NCBI RefSeq assembly: GCF_002844535.1
Contig: NZ_PJNH01000002.1
Span: 186,001 to 250,000 of the forward strand
Origin: Halalkalibacillus sediminis
Lineage (GTDB): Bacteria; Bacillota; Bacilli; Bacillales; Alkalibacillaceae
Direction: 5' to 3'
DNA length: 64,000 nucleotides
The notes under the pieces are model-generated. The model was not told where the DNA came from and made no database searches. It was given only the letters and a program-made list of their open reading frames with translations. The position numbers and the translations under genes are program-made. Shown piece by piece: positions 1 to 11,621 of the stretch (position 1 is the first letter of the stretch; each line of letters opens with the position of its first letter).

Positions 1-266
1 TTGAGAAAGAGCGTGAGATGTTAGGGATGTTCGAAGAGGTGATCTCGAATGGATTTCCGAATCTTTTATCACCACAAGAGATCAATTTAGTCGCTAACAA
101 CCTATTAATTCAAGGGCAGATGTGGAGCTTCCGTCGTTGGGCGCTTCAGAAGGATTTTTCATTAGAAGAATATACGAATGTTCAGTTTCAGTTATTAAAA
201 AGTCAGCTGGCTCATCAAGCTCAGCAAAAAGGAGGAACGAATGATGCAGCAGCAAGAAGTGTATAA
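1..266 (+). CDS. TetR/AcrR-family regulator, C-terminal part only
   Basis: The frame is open from the left edge (first full codon at base 3) to TAA at 264-266, about 87 codons. Only the helical C-terminal ligand/dimerisation region is visible; the helix-turn-helix lies outside the window. The phrase [19 protein letters not shown] near the end is typical of TetR-type regulators next to acyl-CoA genes in Bacillaceae. It overlaps the following icmF gene by 26 bases, so the two are probably co-transcribed and the regulator likely controls the mutase operon (inference). Family assignment rests on a short tail plus context. Confidence 0.6.
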   Translation, partial: EKEREMLGMFEEVISNGFPNLLSPQEINLVANNLLIQGQMWSFRRWALQKDFSLEEYTNVQFQLLKSQLAHQAQQKGGTNDAAARSV

Positions 267-3200
267 AGTGAAGCATCCCGTTCGTTTTGTGACGGCATCC
301 AGTCTTTTCGATGGTCATGATGCTTCGATCAATATCATGCGTCGTATTTTACAAGCAAGTGGTGCAGAGGTCATTCACTTAGGGCATAACCGTTCGGTTG
401 AAGAAGTGGTTAATGCAGCAGTTCAAGAAGATGCTCAAGGGATTGCGATTTCATCCTACCAAGGTGGACACACTGAATATTTCAAGTACATGGTCGATCT
501 ATTGAATGAACGCGGTGCTGGTCATATCCGCGTATATGGCGGTGGCGGCGGTGTTATTTTACCGCGCGAAATCAAAGAATTGCACGAGTACGGTGTGGCA
601 CGAATCTTTTCTCCAGAAGATGGTCGTACGGTAGGACTGCAAGGAATGATCAATAATATGATTGAAGAGTGTGACCATCCGACGCCTCTTGATATCGAAA
701 AAGATGTAGAAGCGGCTAAGGCTGGCGAATACCCAGCGATTGCTCGTTTGATTACTCATGTCGAAAACGATGATATCTCGAGTGAAGAGCTTGCTAACCA
801 ATTGAAGGTAGAAGGCGTTGATGTTCCTGTTCTTGGTATCACTGGTACAGGTGGTGCAGGTAAGAGTTCACTGACGGACGAATTGATCCGTCGCTTCGTC
901 AACGAAGTTCCTGATAAAAAAATAGCAATCCTTTCTGTCGACCCGACGAAAAAGAAAACAGGTGGAGCGCTTTTAGGTGACCGTATCCGTATGAATGCGA
1001 TCTTCAACCCACGCGTTTATATGAGATCTCTTGCGACTCGTGATTCAAAGTCTGAGCTTTCAAAAGCGATCCAAGATGCGATCGATGTAGTGAAAGCTGC
1101 TAACTTTGACTTTGTTATCGTTGAAACAAGTGGAATCGGTCAAGGGGATGCTGAAATCACTGAAATCACGGATCTATCGATGTACGTGATGACAGCTGAA
1201 TTCGGTGCGCCATCCCAGCTAGAAAAAATCGATATGATCGATTTCGCAGACTTTATCGTTATCAACAAATTCGAACAAAAAGGTTCTGAGGATGCATTCC
1301 GACAAGTCCGTAAGCAGTTCGAGCGAAGTCATATGAGATTCCATGAAGATCACGATACATTCCCAGTTTTCGGTACGATTGCGAGTCAGTTTAACGATCC
1401 AGGAACGAACACATTGTTCGCTTCGTTAGTGGAGACGTTAAACGATCGTTTCGACTGGGGCGTTGACGTTCCTTTCGACACGAAAATTAAAATCGTCGAA
1501 AAGCAGAACTTGATTATCCCACCTGAACGCACGCAATATTTACGCGATATTGTACAGACAGTGGAAGGTTATAAAGAAGAAGCGAAGAAACAAAGTGAAG
1601 TCGCGACGAAACTTTATAAGTTGAAAGGTACGAAGGAAGAACTTGGTGAAGGTTCAGTCGAGCAGCTGGATCAACTCATCGAAGATTACGAGAAACAATT
1701 AGATGATGATAACCAGGAAAAAATCGATTCTTTCGATTCATTGAAAGAAACGTATCAGCAAGATGAACTATCCTATCAAGTTCGCGATAAGGAATTTAAA
1801 GTCGACCTAAATACGGAAAGTATTTCAGGTTTGAAAATACCGAAAGTTTCTCTGCCTAGCTATCAGGACTGGGGAGACCGTTTGTACTGGATGTTGACTG
1901 AAAACGTTCCAGGTTCATTCCCGTTCACAGCTGGGGTGTTTCCATTCAAACGTAAAGGTGAAGACCCGACACGTCAGTTCGCTGGTGAAGGAACACCTGA
2001 GCGTACGAACCGTCGTTTTCATTACCTTTCAAAAAATGAAGAAGCGAAGCGCTTAAGTACAGCGTTCGATTCTGTAACATTATACGGGGAAGACCCAGAT
2101 GAGCGTCCTGATATTTACGGGAAAGTCGGTGAGTCAGGGGTAAGCATTTGTACGGTAGAAGATATGAAGAAACTGTACGATGGATTCGACCTTTGTCACC
2201 CGATGACGTCTGTTTCAATGACTATCAACGGACCGGCTCCGATTATCCTAGCGATGTTCTTGAATACTGCAATCGATCAGAAGCTTGGAGAGTTCAAAGA
2301 AGAAGAAGGTCGTGAACCGAATGCGGAAGAAACAGCACGCATTAAAATGGAAACGATCAATGTCGTCCGTGGAACCGTTCAAGCGGATATTCTAAAAGAA
2401 GACCAAGGTCAGAACACGTGTATCTTTTCAACGGAATTCGCCCTTCGTATGATGGGTGACATCCAGGAATACTTCATCGACAATGAAGTGCGAAACTACT
2501 ATTCTGTTTCGATCTCTGGTTATCACATCGCTGAAGCGGGTGCGAACCCGATCAGTCAGTTGGCATTCACGCTCGCAAATGGTTTCACTTATGTCGAGTA
2601 CTACTTGAGCCGTGGCATGGATATCAACAAGTTCGCGCCGAACCTATCGTTCTTCTTCTCGAATGGACTAGATCCGGAATACACGGTGATCGGTCGAGTA
2701 GCTCGTCGTATCTGGTCAATCGTTATGCGCGACAAATATGGTGCCAATGAGCGAAGCCAGAAGCTGAAGTATCATATCCAGACGTCTGGACGTTCCCTGC
2801 ACGCACAAGAAATTGACTTCAACGACATTCGTACGACGCTTCAAGCGTTGATTGCGATTCAGGATAACTGTAACTCGCTTCACACGAATGCTTACGATGA
2901 AGCGATTACAACACCGACTGAAGAGTCCGTGCGCCGTGCAATGGCAATCCAAATGATCATCAATAAAGAGTTCGGCTTGACGAAAAATGAAAACTCTCTA
3001 CAAGGTTCATTCATTTTAGAAGAATTGACCGACCTAGTAGAGCAAGCCGTTTTACAAGAGTTCGAACGTATCAACGACCGTGGTGGCGTATTAGGCGCAA
3101 TGGAGCGTCAATACCAGCGTGGAAAGATCCAAGAGGAATCTCTATACTATGAAGGTAAGAAACATTCTGGTGAACTTCCGATCGTCGGGGTCAACACGTA

Positions 3201-3474
3201 TGAGAACCCGAATCCTACTTCAGAAGATGAGATCAACTCAATGGAAATCGCTCGTGCTTCACAAGAGGAAAAGCAACAACAGATCAAGAACCTGCAAGAC
3301 TTCCAGGAACGTAACAAAGAAGAAGCAGACGTTGCTCTTGACCGTTTGAAAGAAGTAGCAGCATCTAATGGAAACGTATTCGCTGAATTGATGGAGACAG
3401 TGAAAGTAGCAAGTCTCGGTCAAATCACCAATGCACTCTATGAAGTAGGCGGCCAGTATCGCCGTAATATGTAA
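241..3474 (+). CDS. icmF: Fused isobutyryl-CoA mutase IcmF (adenosylcobalamin-dependent)
   Basis: 1077 residues, usual length for IcmF. It interconverts isobutyryl-CoA and n-butyryl-CoA (related branched acyl-CoAs in some members), using coenzyme B12. Domains in order: B12-binding domain (about 15-145) with the DGH motif D24-G-H26 and a glycine-rich loop at 100-104; MeaI-type G-protein chaperone domain with P-loop GTGGAGKS (202-209), which gates cofactor loading; linker; C-terminal mutase barrel (about 560-1077) with the substrate segment around [17 protein letters not shown] and [16 protein letters not shown] at 241 or 244 both fit the GGAGG at 231-235. A strong terminator follows. Its upstream neighbour is a TetR gene that overlaps its start. 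Role: branched-chain amino-acid or odd-chain acyl-CoA catabolism. Confidence 0.95.
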   Translation: MMQQQEVYKVKHPVRFVTASSLFDGHDASINIMRRILQASGAEVIHLGHNRSVEEVVNAAVQEDAQGIAISSYQGGHTEYFKYMVDLLNERGAGHIRVYGGGGGVILPREIKELHEYGVARIFSPEDGRTVGLQGMINNMIEECDHPTPLDIEKDVEAAKAGEYPAIARLITHVENDDISSEELANQLKVEGVDVPVLGITGTGGAGKSSLTDELIRRFVNEVPDKKIAILSVDPTKKKTGGALLGDRIRMNAIFNPRVYMRSLATRDSKSELSKAIQDAIDVVKAANFDFVIVETSGIGQGDAEITEITDLSMYVMTAEFGAPSQLEKIDMIDFADFIVINKFEQKGSEDAFRQVRKQFERSHMRFHEDHDTFPVFGTIASQFNDPGTNTLFASLVETLNDRFDWGVDVPFDTKIKIVEKQNLIIPPERTQYLRDIVQTVEGYKEEAKKQSEVATKLYKLKGTKEELGEGSVEQLDQLIEDYEKQLDDDNQEKIDSFDSLKETYQQDELSYQVRDKEFKVDLNTESISGLKIPKVSLPSYQDWGDRLYWMLTENVPGSFPFTAGVFPFKRKGEDPTRQFAGEGTPERTNRRFHYLSKNEEAKRLSTAFDSVTLYGEDPDERPDIYGKVGESGVSICTVEDMKKLYDGFDLCHPMTSVSMTINGPAPIILAMFLNTAIDQKLGEFKEEEGREPNAEETARIKMETINVVRGTVQADILKEDQGQNTCIFSTEFALRMMGDIQEYFIDNEVRNYYSVSISGYHIAEAGANPISQLAFTLANGFTYVEYYLSRGMDINKFAPNLSFFFSNGLDPEYTVIGRVARRIWSIVMRDKYGANERSQKLKYHIQTSGRSLHAQEIDFNDIRTTLQALIAIQDNCNSLHTNAYDEAITTPTEESVRRAMAIQMIINKEFGLTKNENSLQGSFILEELTDLVEQAVLQEFERINDRGGVLGAMERQYQRGKIQEESLYYEGKKHSGELPIVGVNTYENPNPTSEDEINSMEIARASQEEKQQQIKNLQDFQERNKEEADVALDRLKEVAASNGNVFAELMETVKVASLGQITNALYEVGGQYRRNM

Positions 3475-3485
3475 GATTGATATAG

Positions 3486-3515
3486 AACTCCGTCCAGTTG
3501 TTGGGCGGAGTTTTT
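3486..3515 (+). terminator. Rho-independent terminator of icmF
   Basis: Nine-pair stem ACTCCGTCC / GGGCGGAGT (one G-T pair) extended by AA/TT, followed by five T. Confidence 0.9.
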
Positions 3516-3530
3516 CATATGGACGCTTTA

Positions 3531-3645
3531 ATTGCGCCACTTTTCTTCATATATTTGAGGAAATAGGGTTGAGTTGGTGCTTTTTTGGAAAAAACTAGGC
3601 TGAATTGCGTCGCTTTTCCCATTAGTTGCGTCACTATTTAAGACA
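3531..3645. repeat. Degenerate 21-nt-period repeat array, locus 1 (decayed)
   Basis: About five recognisable units with core RTTGCGTCRCTWTT (best copies begin at 3531, 3604 and 3625). The last two are exactly 21 nt apart; one 10-nt register break occurs near 3594-3603. It starts 16 nt beyond the icmF terminator. This is the most eroded member of the 21-nt family seen in this window. The rest of the 3475-3973 gap is AT-rich and holds the rpoE promoter but no gene I can support. Confidence 0.55.
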
Positions 3646-3900
3646 GAACGAAGATTTAATGATCGAGCAAGTTTTATCCGTAATAAATAGCCGAATTAAG
3701 AAGGAAAAAGGCAGTTATTTTACTTAAAATGGAAAAATGAGTGTTTATCCGTATTTATGGTTGATACAATCACTCAAACTAGAAAACGGAACCTCCATGG
3801 GAAATCTGACATAAATGCCACGCCCAGTACAATTTTAAGATTAATGTGGTAAAATGATGAGATGTATATTAAAATGGTAATGCAATAGTAGAGGTATCGA

Positions 3901-3930
3901 TTGAAGGACGTTCATATTTTCTGATAAAAT
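3901..3930 (+). promoter_or_regulatory. Probable sigma-A promoter of rpoE
   Basis: TTGAAG (3901-3906), 18-nt spacer, TAAAAT (3925-3930); transcription would begin about 37 nt before the chosen start codon. Confidence 0.6.
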
Positions 3931-3973
3931 GTGAATACGTTGATTCAGTCTGCTGAGAAAAGGAGTGCGTATC

Positions 3974-4468
3974 GTGAGCTTGGATAATTATACAAAAGAA
4001 GAACTAAAAGAAATTTCAATGGTAGAAATTGCACATGAGATATTACTTGAGGAAAAGCAAACATATAACTACAACGACCTATACAATATGATCGCTGAGG
4101 CTAAGGACTTTTCTAAGGCAGAAAAAGAACAGTTCATCACGCAACTTTATACAGACCTTAATATTGATGGGCGTTTCATTTCGATCGGCTCCAATATGTG
4201 GGGGCTGAAGCGTTGGTACCCTTACGATCAAACTGAGGAAGATATTGTTTCTTTCACAGATGAAGAAGAAAAGCCGAAGAAAAAGAAAGCTAAAAAGAAA
4301 ACTAAGAAGAAAAAAGAAGCGCCAGCTGAGGATACACTCCTTGAAGACGAACTAGAACCAGATGCTGATCTGGCCTTGGATGACGATGATGATGAAGCAA
4401 AAGAGTTATTCGATGATATTGATCAAGACGATTTGGACGATGAAGACGATGATGAGGACGACAAATAA
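3974..4468 (+). CDS. rpoE: RNA polymerase delta subunit
   Basis: 164 residues. The N-terminal folded domain (about 1-90, ending in MWGLKRWYPYDQ) binds RNA polymerase. It is followed by a lysine-rich stretch (KPKKKKAKKKTKKKK) and then an almost purely Asp/Glu C-terminal tail, the diagnostic delta-subunit layout. The tail helps displace nucleic acid and recycle polymerase, and makes promoters sensitive to initiating NTP. GTG at 3974 is chosen because GGAG at 3962-3965 lies 8 nt upstream; an in-frame GTG at 3965 overlaps that ribosome site. Synteny with pyrG downstream matches B. subtilis. Confidence 0.93.
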   Translation: MSLDNYTKEELKEISMVEIAHEILLEEKQTYNYNDLYNMIAEAKDFSKAEKEQFITQLYTDLNIDGRFISIGSNMWGLKRWYPYDQTEEDIVSFTDEEEKPKKKKAKKKTKKKKEAPAEDTLLEDELEPDADLALDDDDDEAKELFDDIDQDDLDDEDDDEDDK

Positions 4469-4485
4469 GTCGCCTAATTTTCTTC

Positions 4486-4514
4486 TTGACTATTCACATG
4501 GAACGAAGTAATAT
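4486..4514 (+). promoter_or_regulatory. pyrG promoter with GGGCTC initial sequence
   Basis: TTGACT (4486-4491), 17-nt spacer, TAATAT (4509-4514), then 7 nt to G4522, giving a transcript that begins GGGCTC. This is the arrangement that permits reiterative G addition at low CTP in B. subtilis pyrG. Confidence 0.8.
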
Positions 4515-4521
4515 TCTATGT

Positions 4522-4578
4522 GGGCTCTCAAAATAAATATACGCTCCCGACACACTTAGATGTGTTCGGGAGCTTTTT
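4522..4578 (+). promoter_or_regulatory. CTP-responsive pyrG attenuator (leader terminator)
   Basis: The leader from G4522 contains a hairpin GCTCCCGA...TCGGGAGC (4543-4573) followed by five T. In B. subtilis, extra 5' G residues added when CTP is low pair with the C/U-rich left arm and prevent termination; here CGCTCCC (4542-4548) is available for the same pairing. The structure also ends rpoE transcription. The mechanism is inferred from architecture. Confidence 0.8.
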
Positions 4579-4638
4579 GCGTTTATAAGGGGCCTGACAT
4601 ATATTTATGAATAATAATCAAAACATATATGAACCTAA

Positions 4639-6267
<1,629 letters not shown>

Positions 6268-6306
6268 AAATATTTAATTTTAAAACATTTTTTTACAGGT
6301 CAAGCC

Positions 6307-6335
6307 TTGCCTATTTTACAATCTTTACCTATAAT
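6307..6335 (+). promoter_or_regulatory. Sigma-A-type promoter of spo0F
   Basis: TTGCCT (6307-6312), 17-nt spacer, perfect TATAAT (6330-6335), 37 nt ahead of the spo0F ATG. Confidence 0.75.
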
Positions 6336-6372
6336 TTGAGGTGGTGGTTGTACTAGAAAAGGTGTTGTTAAA

Positions 6373-6738
6373 ATGAGTAAATTAATTTATGTGCTCGACG
6401 ACGATGCTGGAATTAGGTTGTTGTTGGAAGAGGTCATCAAGCGCGAGGGTTTTCGAGTAAAATCTTTCGAATATCCGGAAGAATTAAGGGAAGAAGTGCG
6501 TAAAAAAGCACCTGACATGATGTTTATCGATTACTTATTAAAAGGCAGTCGCGGTGATAAAATTGCGGCTGAGATCGAGCAATCCGGTTATTCGATTCCC
6601 ACAATTCTCATCAGTGGATTTGCCAAAGATGACATTGAACGCGCTATAGAATCTGACACAATCGTCCAAATCCTTGAAAAACCTTTTCGAGTCGAATACG
6701 TATGCGACATTTTACACAATACGTCGAATGTTGTATAA
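6373..6738 (+). CDS. spo0F: Spo0F-position single-domain response regulator
   Basis: 121 residues, one receiver domain without output domain, as in Spo0F, the phosphorelay intermediate between sporulation kinases and Spo0B. Acidic pair D9/D10, phospho-acceptor D53, switch Ser81 and Lys103 are all present. The GIRLLLEEV segment resembles Spo0F helix 1, but the rest is diverged (SGFAK where Spo0F has TAYGE; Ala12 where B. subtilis has Tyr13). Its place between pyrG and fbaA and the two upstream Spo0A boxes argue for true Spo0F function. RBS AAAAGGTG. Confidence 0.75.
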   Translation: MSKLIYVLDDDAGIRLLLEEVIKREGFRVKSFEYPEELREEVRKKAPDMMFIDYLLKGSRGDKIAAEIEQSGYSIPTILISGFAKDDIERAIESDTIVQILEKPFRVEYVCDILHNTSNVV

Positions 6739-6842
6739 AACGATCCATTTGGTTGTTGCGAAAGAGTGGCGCAGTTGGTATTCTATAGCTAATGATGATT
6801 TTTCATAAAACATTTTGCGTTTCCGATTAGGAGGAAGCAACT

Positions 6843-7706
6843 GTGCCACTAGTTTCAATGAAGGACATGCTTAATAAAGCAAAAGATGAAGGTTATGCAG
6901 TAGGCCAATTCAATTTAAATAATTTAGAATATGCTCAAGCTATTTTACAAGCAGCAGAAGAAGAAAAATCTCCAGTCATCATAGGGGTTTCTGAAGGTGC
7001 TGCTAAATATTGTGGTGGCTTTAACGTAGTTGTAGCTATGATCAAGTCATTAATGGAAGCTTATGGTACAACAGTTCCTGTAGCGATTCATTTAGACCAC
7101 GGTTCAAGTTTCGCAAAATGTGCACAAGCAATCCATGCAGGATTCACCTCTGTCATGATCGACGCTTCCGCTGAACCACTCGATGATAACATCGCGTGGA
7201 CGAAGAAAGTAGTCGAACTTGCTCACTTACATGGGGTTTCAGTCGAGGCTGAACTTGGAAGAGTAGGTGGTCAGGAAGATGGTATCATCGTAGAAGATGC
7301 TGAAGCTGCTTATGCTATTCCATCTGAGTGCGAACGCTTAGTTCGTGAAACAGGCGTTGATTGCTTTGCTCCGGCATTAGGTTCTGTACATGGTCCTTAC
7401 AAAGGGGAGCCTAATCTTGGTTTCGATCGTATGGAAGAAGTGCAGAAATTGACAGGTGTTCCATTAGTATTACATGGTGGAACTGGAATACCAACGAAAG
7501 ATATTCAGCGTGCAATCTCACTTGGTTCCGCGAAGATCAATGTCAACACAGAGAGCCAAATGGCACAGGTACAAACGGTACGTGAAGTACTTGCTGAGAA
7601 CCCAGATTTATACGATCCAAGAAAATATTTAGGTCCGAGTCGCGACAAGATTAAAGAAACTGTAATCGGGAAAATGCGCGAGTTCGGTTCTTCCCAAAAA
7701 GCATAG
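6843..7706 (+). CDS. fbaA: Class II fructose-bisphosphate aldolase
   Basis: 287 residues; cleaves fructose-1,6-bisphosphate to glyceraldehyde-3-phosphate and dihydroxyacetone phosphate (glycolysis and gluconeogenesis). Zinc-binding histidines lie in [18 protein letters not shown] and [19 protein letters not shown] is the class II signature. GTG start at 6843, 9 nt after AGGAGG. Followed by a terminator and then dispersed element copy A. Confidence 0.96.
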   Translation: MPLVSMKDMLNKAKDEGYAVGQFNLNNLEYAQAILQAAEEEKSPVIIGVSEGAAKYCGGFNVVVAMIKSLMEAYGTTVPVAIHLDHGSSFAKCAQAIHAGFTSVMIDASAEPLDDNIAWTKKVVELAHLHGVSVEAELGRVGGQEDGIIVEDAEAAYAIPSECERLVRETGVDCFAPALGSVHGPYKGEPNLGFDRMEEVQKLTGVPLVLHGGTGIPTKDIQRAISLGSAKINVNTESQMAQVQTVREVLAENPDLYDPRKYLGPSRDKIKETVIGKMREFGSSQKA

Positions 7707-7718
7707 ATATATAAGAAC

Positions 7719-7749
7719 GGCTGATCCACTGGAATTGGGTTAGCCTTTT
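7719..7749 (+). terminator. Terminator of fbaA
   Basis: Stem GGCTGATCCA / TGGGTTAGCC with two G-T pairs, then four T and a T-rich tail. Confidence 0.8.
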
Positions 7750-7851
7750 CGTGTTTAGAAGCGAAGGGTAAGTGGGAAAGAGTTAGACAAAAATATAAAT
7801 TCCTAATCGAAACTTATCCAAGAGGAAGCAGAACGAAAGTAAAGTTTTTAA

Positions 7852-7946
7852 TACTTTAAGAATGTTTAACTTTGTTAAAGGTTTAAAGTATGTGAAAAAC
7901 AAAGGCTTTTGCCATTAGGACTTGGCGATAAGCTAAGTTTTTCTCA
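7852..7946 (+). repeat. Dispersed structured element, copy A
   Basis: One of four similar 87-95 bp copies. Module 1: TACTTTAA ... TTAAAGTA enclosing the hairpin TTTAAC-TTT-GTTAAA. Module 2: ACTTGGC-GATAA-GCTAAGT followed by five T (terminator-like), with an overlapping alternative pairing of GGCTTTTGCCA with TGGCGATAAGC. It lies between fbaA and the transaldolase gene, ending 31 nt before the latter's start. Confidence 0.85.
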
Positions 7947-7977
7947 ATATAATTCTACAAGAGGGAGAGAAGAATTA

Positions 7978-8625
7978 ATGAAATTTTTTATAGATACAGC
8001 GAATATAGACGAAATTAAAGAAGCGAATGCTTTAGGTATACTGGCAGGGGTGACGACTAACCCATCTCTAGTAGCAAAAGAAGGAGTCGATTTCCATGAC
8101 CGCCTTCGTGAAATCACGCAAGAAGTAACCGAAGGATCTGTCAGTGCAGAAGTAGTATCTGATGATGCAGAAGGAATGCTTCGTGAAGCAGAAGAGTTAG
8201 TGAAAATTGCACCGAACATCACAATTAAATTGCCTATGACACTTGAAGGTTTGAAAGCTTGTAAAGCTTTAACTGATCAAGGGGTTAAAACGAATGTAAC
8301 ACTCGTATTTTCAGCGAACCAGGCGCTATTAGCTGCTCGTGCAGGTGCAACATATGTTTCACCTTTCTTAGGTCGCTTAGACGATATGGGTCAAAATGGT
8401 ATGAACCTGATTGCTGAAATTGCGGAGATTTTCGATCGCCATGCGATTGAGTCACAAATCATCGCAGCAAGCGTTCGTCATCCGATGCACGTGACAGAAG
8501 CTGCACTTAACGGGGCGCATATTGCGACGATTCCATTGAAAGTGATTCAACAGCTTGTGAAGCACCCATTGACGGATGCTGGTATCGAGAAGTTCAAGAA
8601 TGATTGGGAGCAGGCGAATAAATAA
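7978..8625 (+). CDS. tal: Transaldolase / fructose-6-phosphate aldolase-like (YwjH family)
   Basis: 215 residues, the short transaldolase subfamily. Motifs: [13 protein letters not shown] start, [13 protein letters not shown], Schiff-base Lys84 in ITIKLPMT, and [17 protein letters not shown]. Acts in the non-oxidative pentose phosphate branch (transaldolase) or as fructose-6-phosphate aldolase; sequence alone does not separate the two. ATG 7978 chosen because it matches the family N-terminus and follows GAGGGAG; longer in-frame starts would run through the dispersed element. Confidence 0.9.
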   Translation: MKFFIDTANIDEIKEANALGILAGVTTNPSLVAKEGVDFHDRLREITQEVTEGSVSAEVVSDDAEGMLREAEELVKIAPNITIKLPMTLEGLKACKALTDQGVKTNVTLVFSANQALLAARAGATYVSPFLGRLDDMGQNGMNLIAEIAEIFDRHAIESQIIAASVRHPMHVTEAALNGAHIATIPLKVIQQLVKHPLTDAGIEKFKNDWEQANK

Positions 8626-8644
8626 GTTGAATGAATAATAATGG

Positions 8645-8675
8645 AAAAAAAGTAGCATGAAGACGTACTTTTTTT
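8645..8675 (+). terminator. Terminator after tal
   Basis: A-run/GTA paired with TAC/T-run (AAAAAAAGTA / TACTTTTTTT) around an 11-nt loop; low GC, so weaker, possibly bidirectional. Confidence 0.55.
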
Positions 8676-8733
8676 CACATAATAAAGGTGCCACAATGGT
8701 ATCTAACCAAAATTCCTTAAGGGGAGTATGACA

Positions 8734-10020
8734 ATGGAAAAACTACTCATCGAAGGTGGCCATTCACTAAAAGGAACAGTTCGCGTGAGTGGTGCAAAGA
8801 ACAGCGCTGTTGCACTACTTCCAGCAACGATTCTAGCCGAATCAGAAGTGACTTTAGAAGGCTTACCAGATATTTCAGATATTCAAACGTTAAAAGATTT
8901 ACTAAGTGATATTGGCGGTACGGTTTCACAAGAAGGCGAAGATATAACGATCGATCCTTCACAAATGGTGTCGATGCCATTACCGAATGGACGCGTGAAA
9001 AAGTTACGTGCATCGTACTATTTCATGGGTGCAATGCTCGGTCGTTTCAAAAAAGCGGTCATCGGTATGCCAGGTGGTTGTAACCTAGGTCCTCGTCCGA
9101 TCGATCAGCATATTAAGGGTTTCGAAGCGCTTGGTGCGGAAGTCACGAATGAACAAGGCGCAGTATATCTGCGAGCAGAAGAACTGACGGGAGCTAAAAT
9201 CTATTTAGACGTCGTGAGCGTTGGTGCAACGATTAATATTATGCTAGCTGCTGTCCGTGCAAAAGGTAAAACGACGATTGAAAACGCAGCGAAAGAACCT
9301 GAAATCATTGATGTTGCAACACTATTAAACGCAATGGGCGCGAAAATTAAAGGTGCAGGTACTGATGTCATCCGTATTGAAGGTGTCGATGAGCTCAAAG
9401 GTTGCCGTCATACGATTATTCCTGACCGTATCGAAGCAGGAACTTATACGATTCTTGCTGCTTCAAAAGGTGAAGAAGTTGTGATCGACAATGTCATCCC
9501 GACTCACTTGGAGTCATTGACTGCAAAGCTTCGAGAAATGGGTGTGACGATCATTGAACAAGAAGATTCTCTGATTGTGCGTCGCAATGACAAGTTGAAA
9601 AGTGTGGATATCAAAACGCTGGTCTACCCAGGTTTTCCAACAGACTTGCAGCAGCCGTTCACATCATTGCTCACTCAAGCAAGTGGAACCAGCATCGTAA
9701 CTGATACGATTTATCAAGCTCGATTCAAACACATTGACGAGCTACGTCGTATGAATGCAAGCATTAAAGTCGAAGGTAGCTCGGCAGTCATTTCAGGACC
9801 AGTGTTATTAGAAGGTGCTAAAGTGAAAGCGAGTGACTTACGCGCGGGTGCATCACTAGTAGTTGCTGGGTTGATGGCAGACGGCGTAACTGAAATCGTT
9901 GGTCTTGAGCATATTGATCGTGGTTATGACCACTTGACGAGAAAATTGGGTGAACTTGGCGCAGTTGTATGGCGCGAAGCGCTCACAGAAGAAGAACGCA
10001 AGCAGTTTCAAAATGCTTAG
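8734..10020 (+). CDS. murAB: UDP-N-acetylglucosamine 1-carboxyvinyltransferase 2
   Basis: 428 residues; first committed step of peptidoglycan synthesis, transferring enolpyruvate from PEP to UDP-GlcNAc. Active-site Cys116 in [14 protein letters not shown] (the fosfomycin target) and Lys in SGAKNS near the N-terminus. ATG 8734 is preferred over 8728 because GGGGAG at 8721-8726 would sit 1 nt from the latter. Low-GC Gram-positives typically carry two MurA enzymes; the second (murAA) is at 43652. Confidence 0.95.
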   Translation: MEKLLIEGGHSLKGTVRVSGAKNSAVALLPATILAESEVTLEGLPDISDIQTLKDLLSDIGGTVSQEGEDITIDPSQMVSMPLPNGRVKKLRASYYFMGAMLGRFKKAVIGMPGGCNLGPRPIDQHIKGFEALGAEVTNEQGAVYLRAEELTGAKIYLDVVSVGATINIMLAAVRAKGKTTIENAAKEPEIIDVATLLNAMGAKIKGAGTDVIRIEGVDELKGCRHTIIPDRIEAGTYTILAASKGEEVVIDNVIPTHLESLTAKLREMGVTIIEQEDSLIVRRNDKLKSVDIKTLVYPGFPTDLQQPFTSLLTQASGTSIVTDTIYQARFKHIDELRRMNASIKVEGSSAVISGPVLLEGAKVKASDLRAGASLVVAGLMADGVTEIVGLEHIDRGYDHLTRKLGELGAVVWREALTEEERKQFQNA

Positions 10021-10146
10021 CTAGACAAACAGCTTCGGGAGTGTTTGGCATATTGCTAGGGGGCAAATGCTTCCACTATTATTGTGATAAATGTAGGAGA
10101 GCCAGTCCGTTTTAACAAATAAAAGGTTTGGAGAGGAAGAGGGAAC

Positions 10147-11115
10147 ATGGAGAGAAGTTTATCAATGGAGGTCGTACGCGTCACAGAAGCGGCGGCATTA
10201 GCATCAGCTCGTTGGATGGGCCGTGGGGAAAAAGAAGAGGCAGATAATGCAGCTACAGAAGCGATGCGTACAGTATTTGATACGATTCCGATGGATGGTC
10301 GGGTTGTTATCGGTGAAGGGGAGCGCGACGAAGCTCCGATGTTATACATAGGTGAGGAGCTTGGAATGCCTGGTGGCCCAAGCGTGGATATCGCAGTCGA
10401 CCCTGTCGAAGGGACAAACATCGTTGCTAATGGTTCATGGAATGCATTCGCAGTTGTAGCGATTGCAGACCGTGGGAAGATGCTTCACGCACCGGATATG
10501 TACATGGACAAGATTGCTGTCGGTCCTCAAGCTGTAGGTAAGATCGACATCGATGCTTCGGTGACTGATAACCTAAAAGCCGTAGCGAAGGCGAAAGGTA
10601 AAGATGTAGAAGACTTAGTGGCGGTAGTATTGGATCGTCCGCGCCACAGTGATATCATTGCTGAAATCCGCCAAGCTGGGGCGCGCATTAAGTTGATTCC
10701 TGATGGTGACGTTGCAGCAGCAATCAACACTGCATTCGAAGATACTGGTGTCGACATTTACATCGGGCAAGGGGGAGCGCCTGAGGGTGTTCTTGCTGCA
10801 GTCGGATTAAAATGTTTAGGCGGAGAAATCCAAGGACGCCTAGCACCGAAAACCGATGAAGAAGTTGAACGCTGTCACAAAATGGGAATCCAAGACGTCA
10901 ACAAAGTGTTGATGATGTCTGACCTAGTATCAGGTGACGATGCGATCTTCGCTGCAAGTGGAATCACTGACGGCGAATTGTTGAAAGGTGTCCAGTTCAA
11001 AGGAGCAAAAGCAACAACTCAAACGCTCGTCATGCGTGCGAAGTCTGGAACTGTCCGCTTCGTCAATGGCGAACACAGCCTGAAGAAAAAACCAAACCTT
11101 GTTATTGAAGATTAA
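10147..11115 (+). CDS. glpX: Class II fructose-1,6-bisphosphatase (GlpX/YwjI)
   Basis: 322 residues; gluconeogenic removal of the 1-phosphate from fructose-1,6-bisphosphate. Metal/substrate motifs [13 protein letters not shown] and DPVEGTN are intact, as is [29 protein letters not shown] ahead of ATG 10147. Lies between murAB and rho as in B. subtilis. The 126-nt gap before it shows no clear terminator, so read-through from murAB is possible. Confidence 0.94.
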   Translation: MERSLSMEVVRVTEAAALASARWMGRGEKEEADNAATEAMRTVFDTIPMDGRVVIGEGERDEAPMLYIGEELGMPGGPSVDIAVDPVEGTNIVANGSWNAFAVVAIADRGKMLHAPDMYMDKIAVGPQAVGKIDIDASVTDNLKAVAKAKGKDVEDLVAVVLDRPRHSDIIAEIRQAGARIKLIPDGDVAAAINTAFEDTGVDIYIGQGGAPEGVLAAVGLKCLGGEIQGRLAPKTDEEVERCHKMGIQDVNKVLMMSDLVSGDDAIFAASGITDGELLKGVQFKGAKATTQTLVMRAKSGTVRFVNGEHSLKKKPNLVIED

Positions 11116-11133
11116 TAAATGTAATAGGTTCAA

Positions 11134-11165
11134 GCGTCTGACTCTTTGAGGGGTCAGGCGTTTTT
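11134..11165 (+). terminator. Terminator of glpX
   Basis: GCGTCTGACTC / GAG..GTCAGGCG stem followed by TTTTT. Confidence 0.88.
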
Positions 11166-11356
11166 ATGTGGTGGGATAGGGTCCTGACTTATGGTGGGTT
11201 AAACTGGCGTTGTGGAGGATTGGAAGGCTGACGTGGAGGGTTTAAAACTCAACGTGGAGGATTCAGTGGCTAACGTGGCAGGTTCAACAGCCGACGTGGC
11301 GGATTAAAATGTGCACATGGAGGGTTCAAAAGCTGATGTGGAGGGTTGAAATGCCA
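11166..11356. repeat. 21-nt-period repeat array, locus 2 (ACGTGG type)
   Basis: Eight consecutive units start at 11189, 11210, 11231, 11252, 11273, 11294, 11315 and 11336, each exactly 21 nt, plus one longer degenerate unit at 11166-11188. Core ACGTGGMGGRTT followed by about 9 variable bases. The array begins on the last T of the glpX terminator. No convincing gene runs through it. The remaining bases to rho (11357-11621) hold the rho promoter and an AT-rich leader. Confidence 0.9.
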
Positions 11357-11462
11357 AGGATTGGTGCGGTATATGGAATCGTTGGATAAATTGGTTTAGG
11401 TTCGGTTAAATCCGAGGTGCTTTCACTCAACCTCTGAAACTCCACCCGCTATACGATTCATC

Positions 11463-11491
11463 TTGCTTCTTTCTTTTAAAAGGTATAAAAT
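11463..11491 (+). promoter_or_regulatory. Probable rho promoter
   Basis: TTGCTT (11463-11468), 17-nt spacer, TAAAAT (11486-11491). It would give a leader of about 120 nt before rho. Confidence 0.6.
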
Positions 11492-11621
11492 AGATGTGTT
11501 ATAGAAATAACTTACCTCAATCTACGATTTCTTTTCTCACTTCATGAGATCAATCCCTTTTGAATTCCAAAAATGAATTGAATAAAAAATAAATCAAATT
11601 AAATAAAAGAGTGGTGTTTTT

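Noticed and set aside
7909-7977. Longer N-terminus for the transaldolase gene
   Set aside because: It would be encoded by the dispersed element and precede the standard MKFFIDT start that has its own ribosome site.
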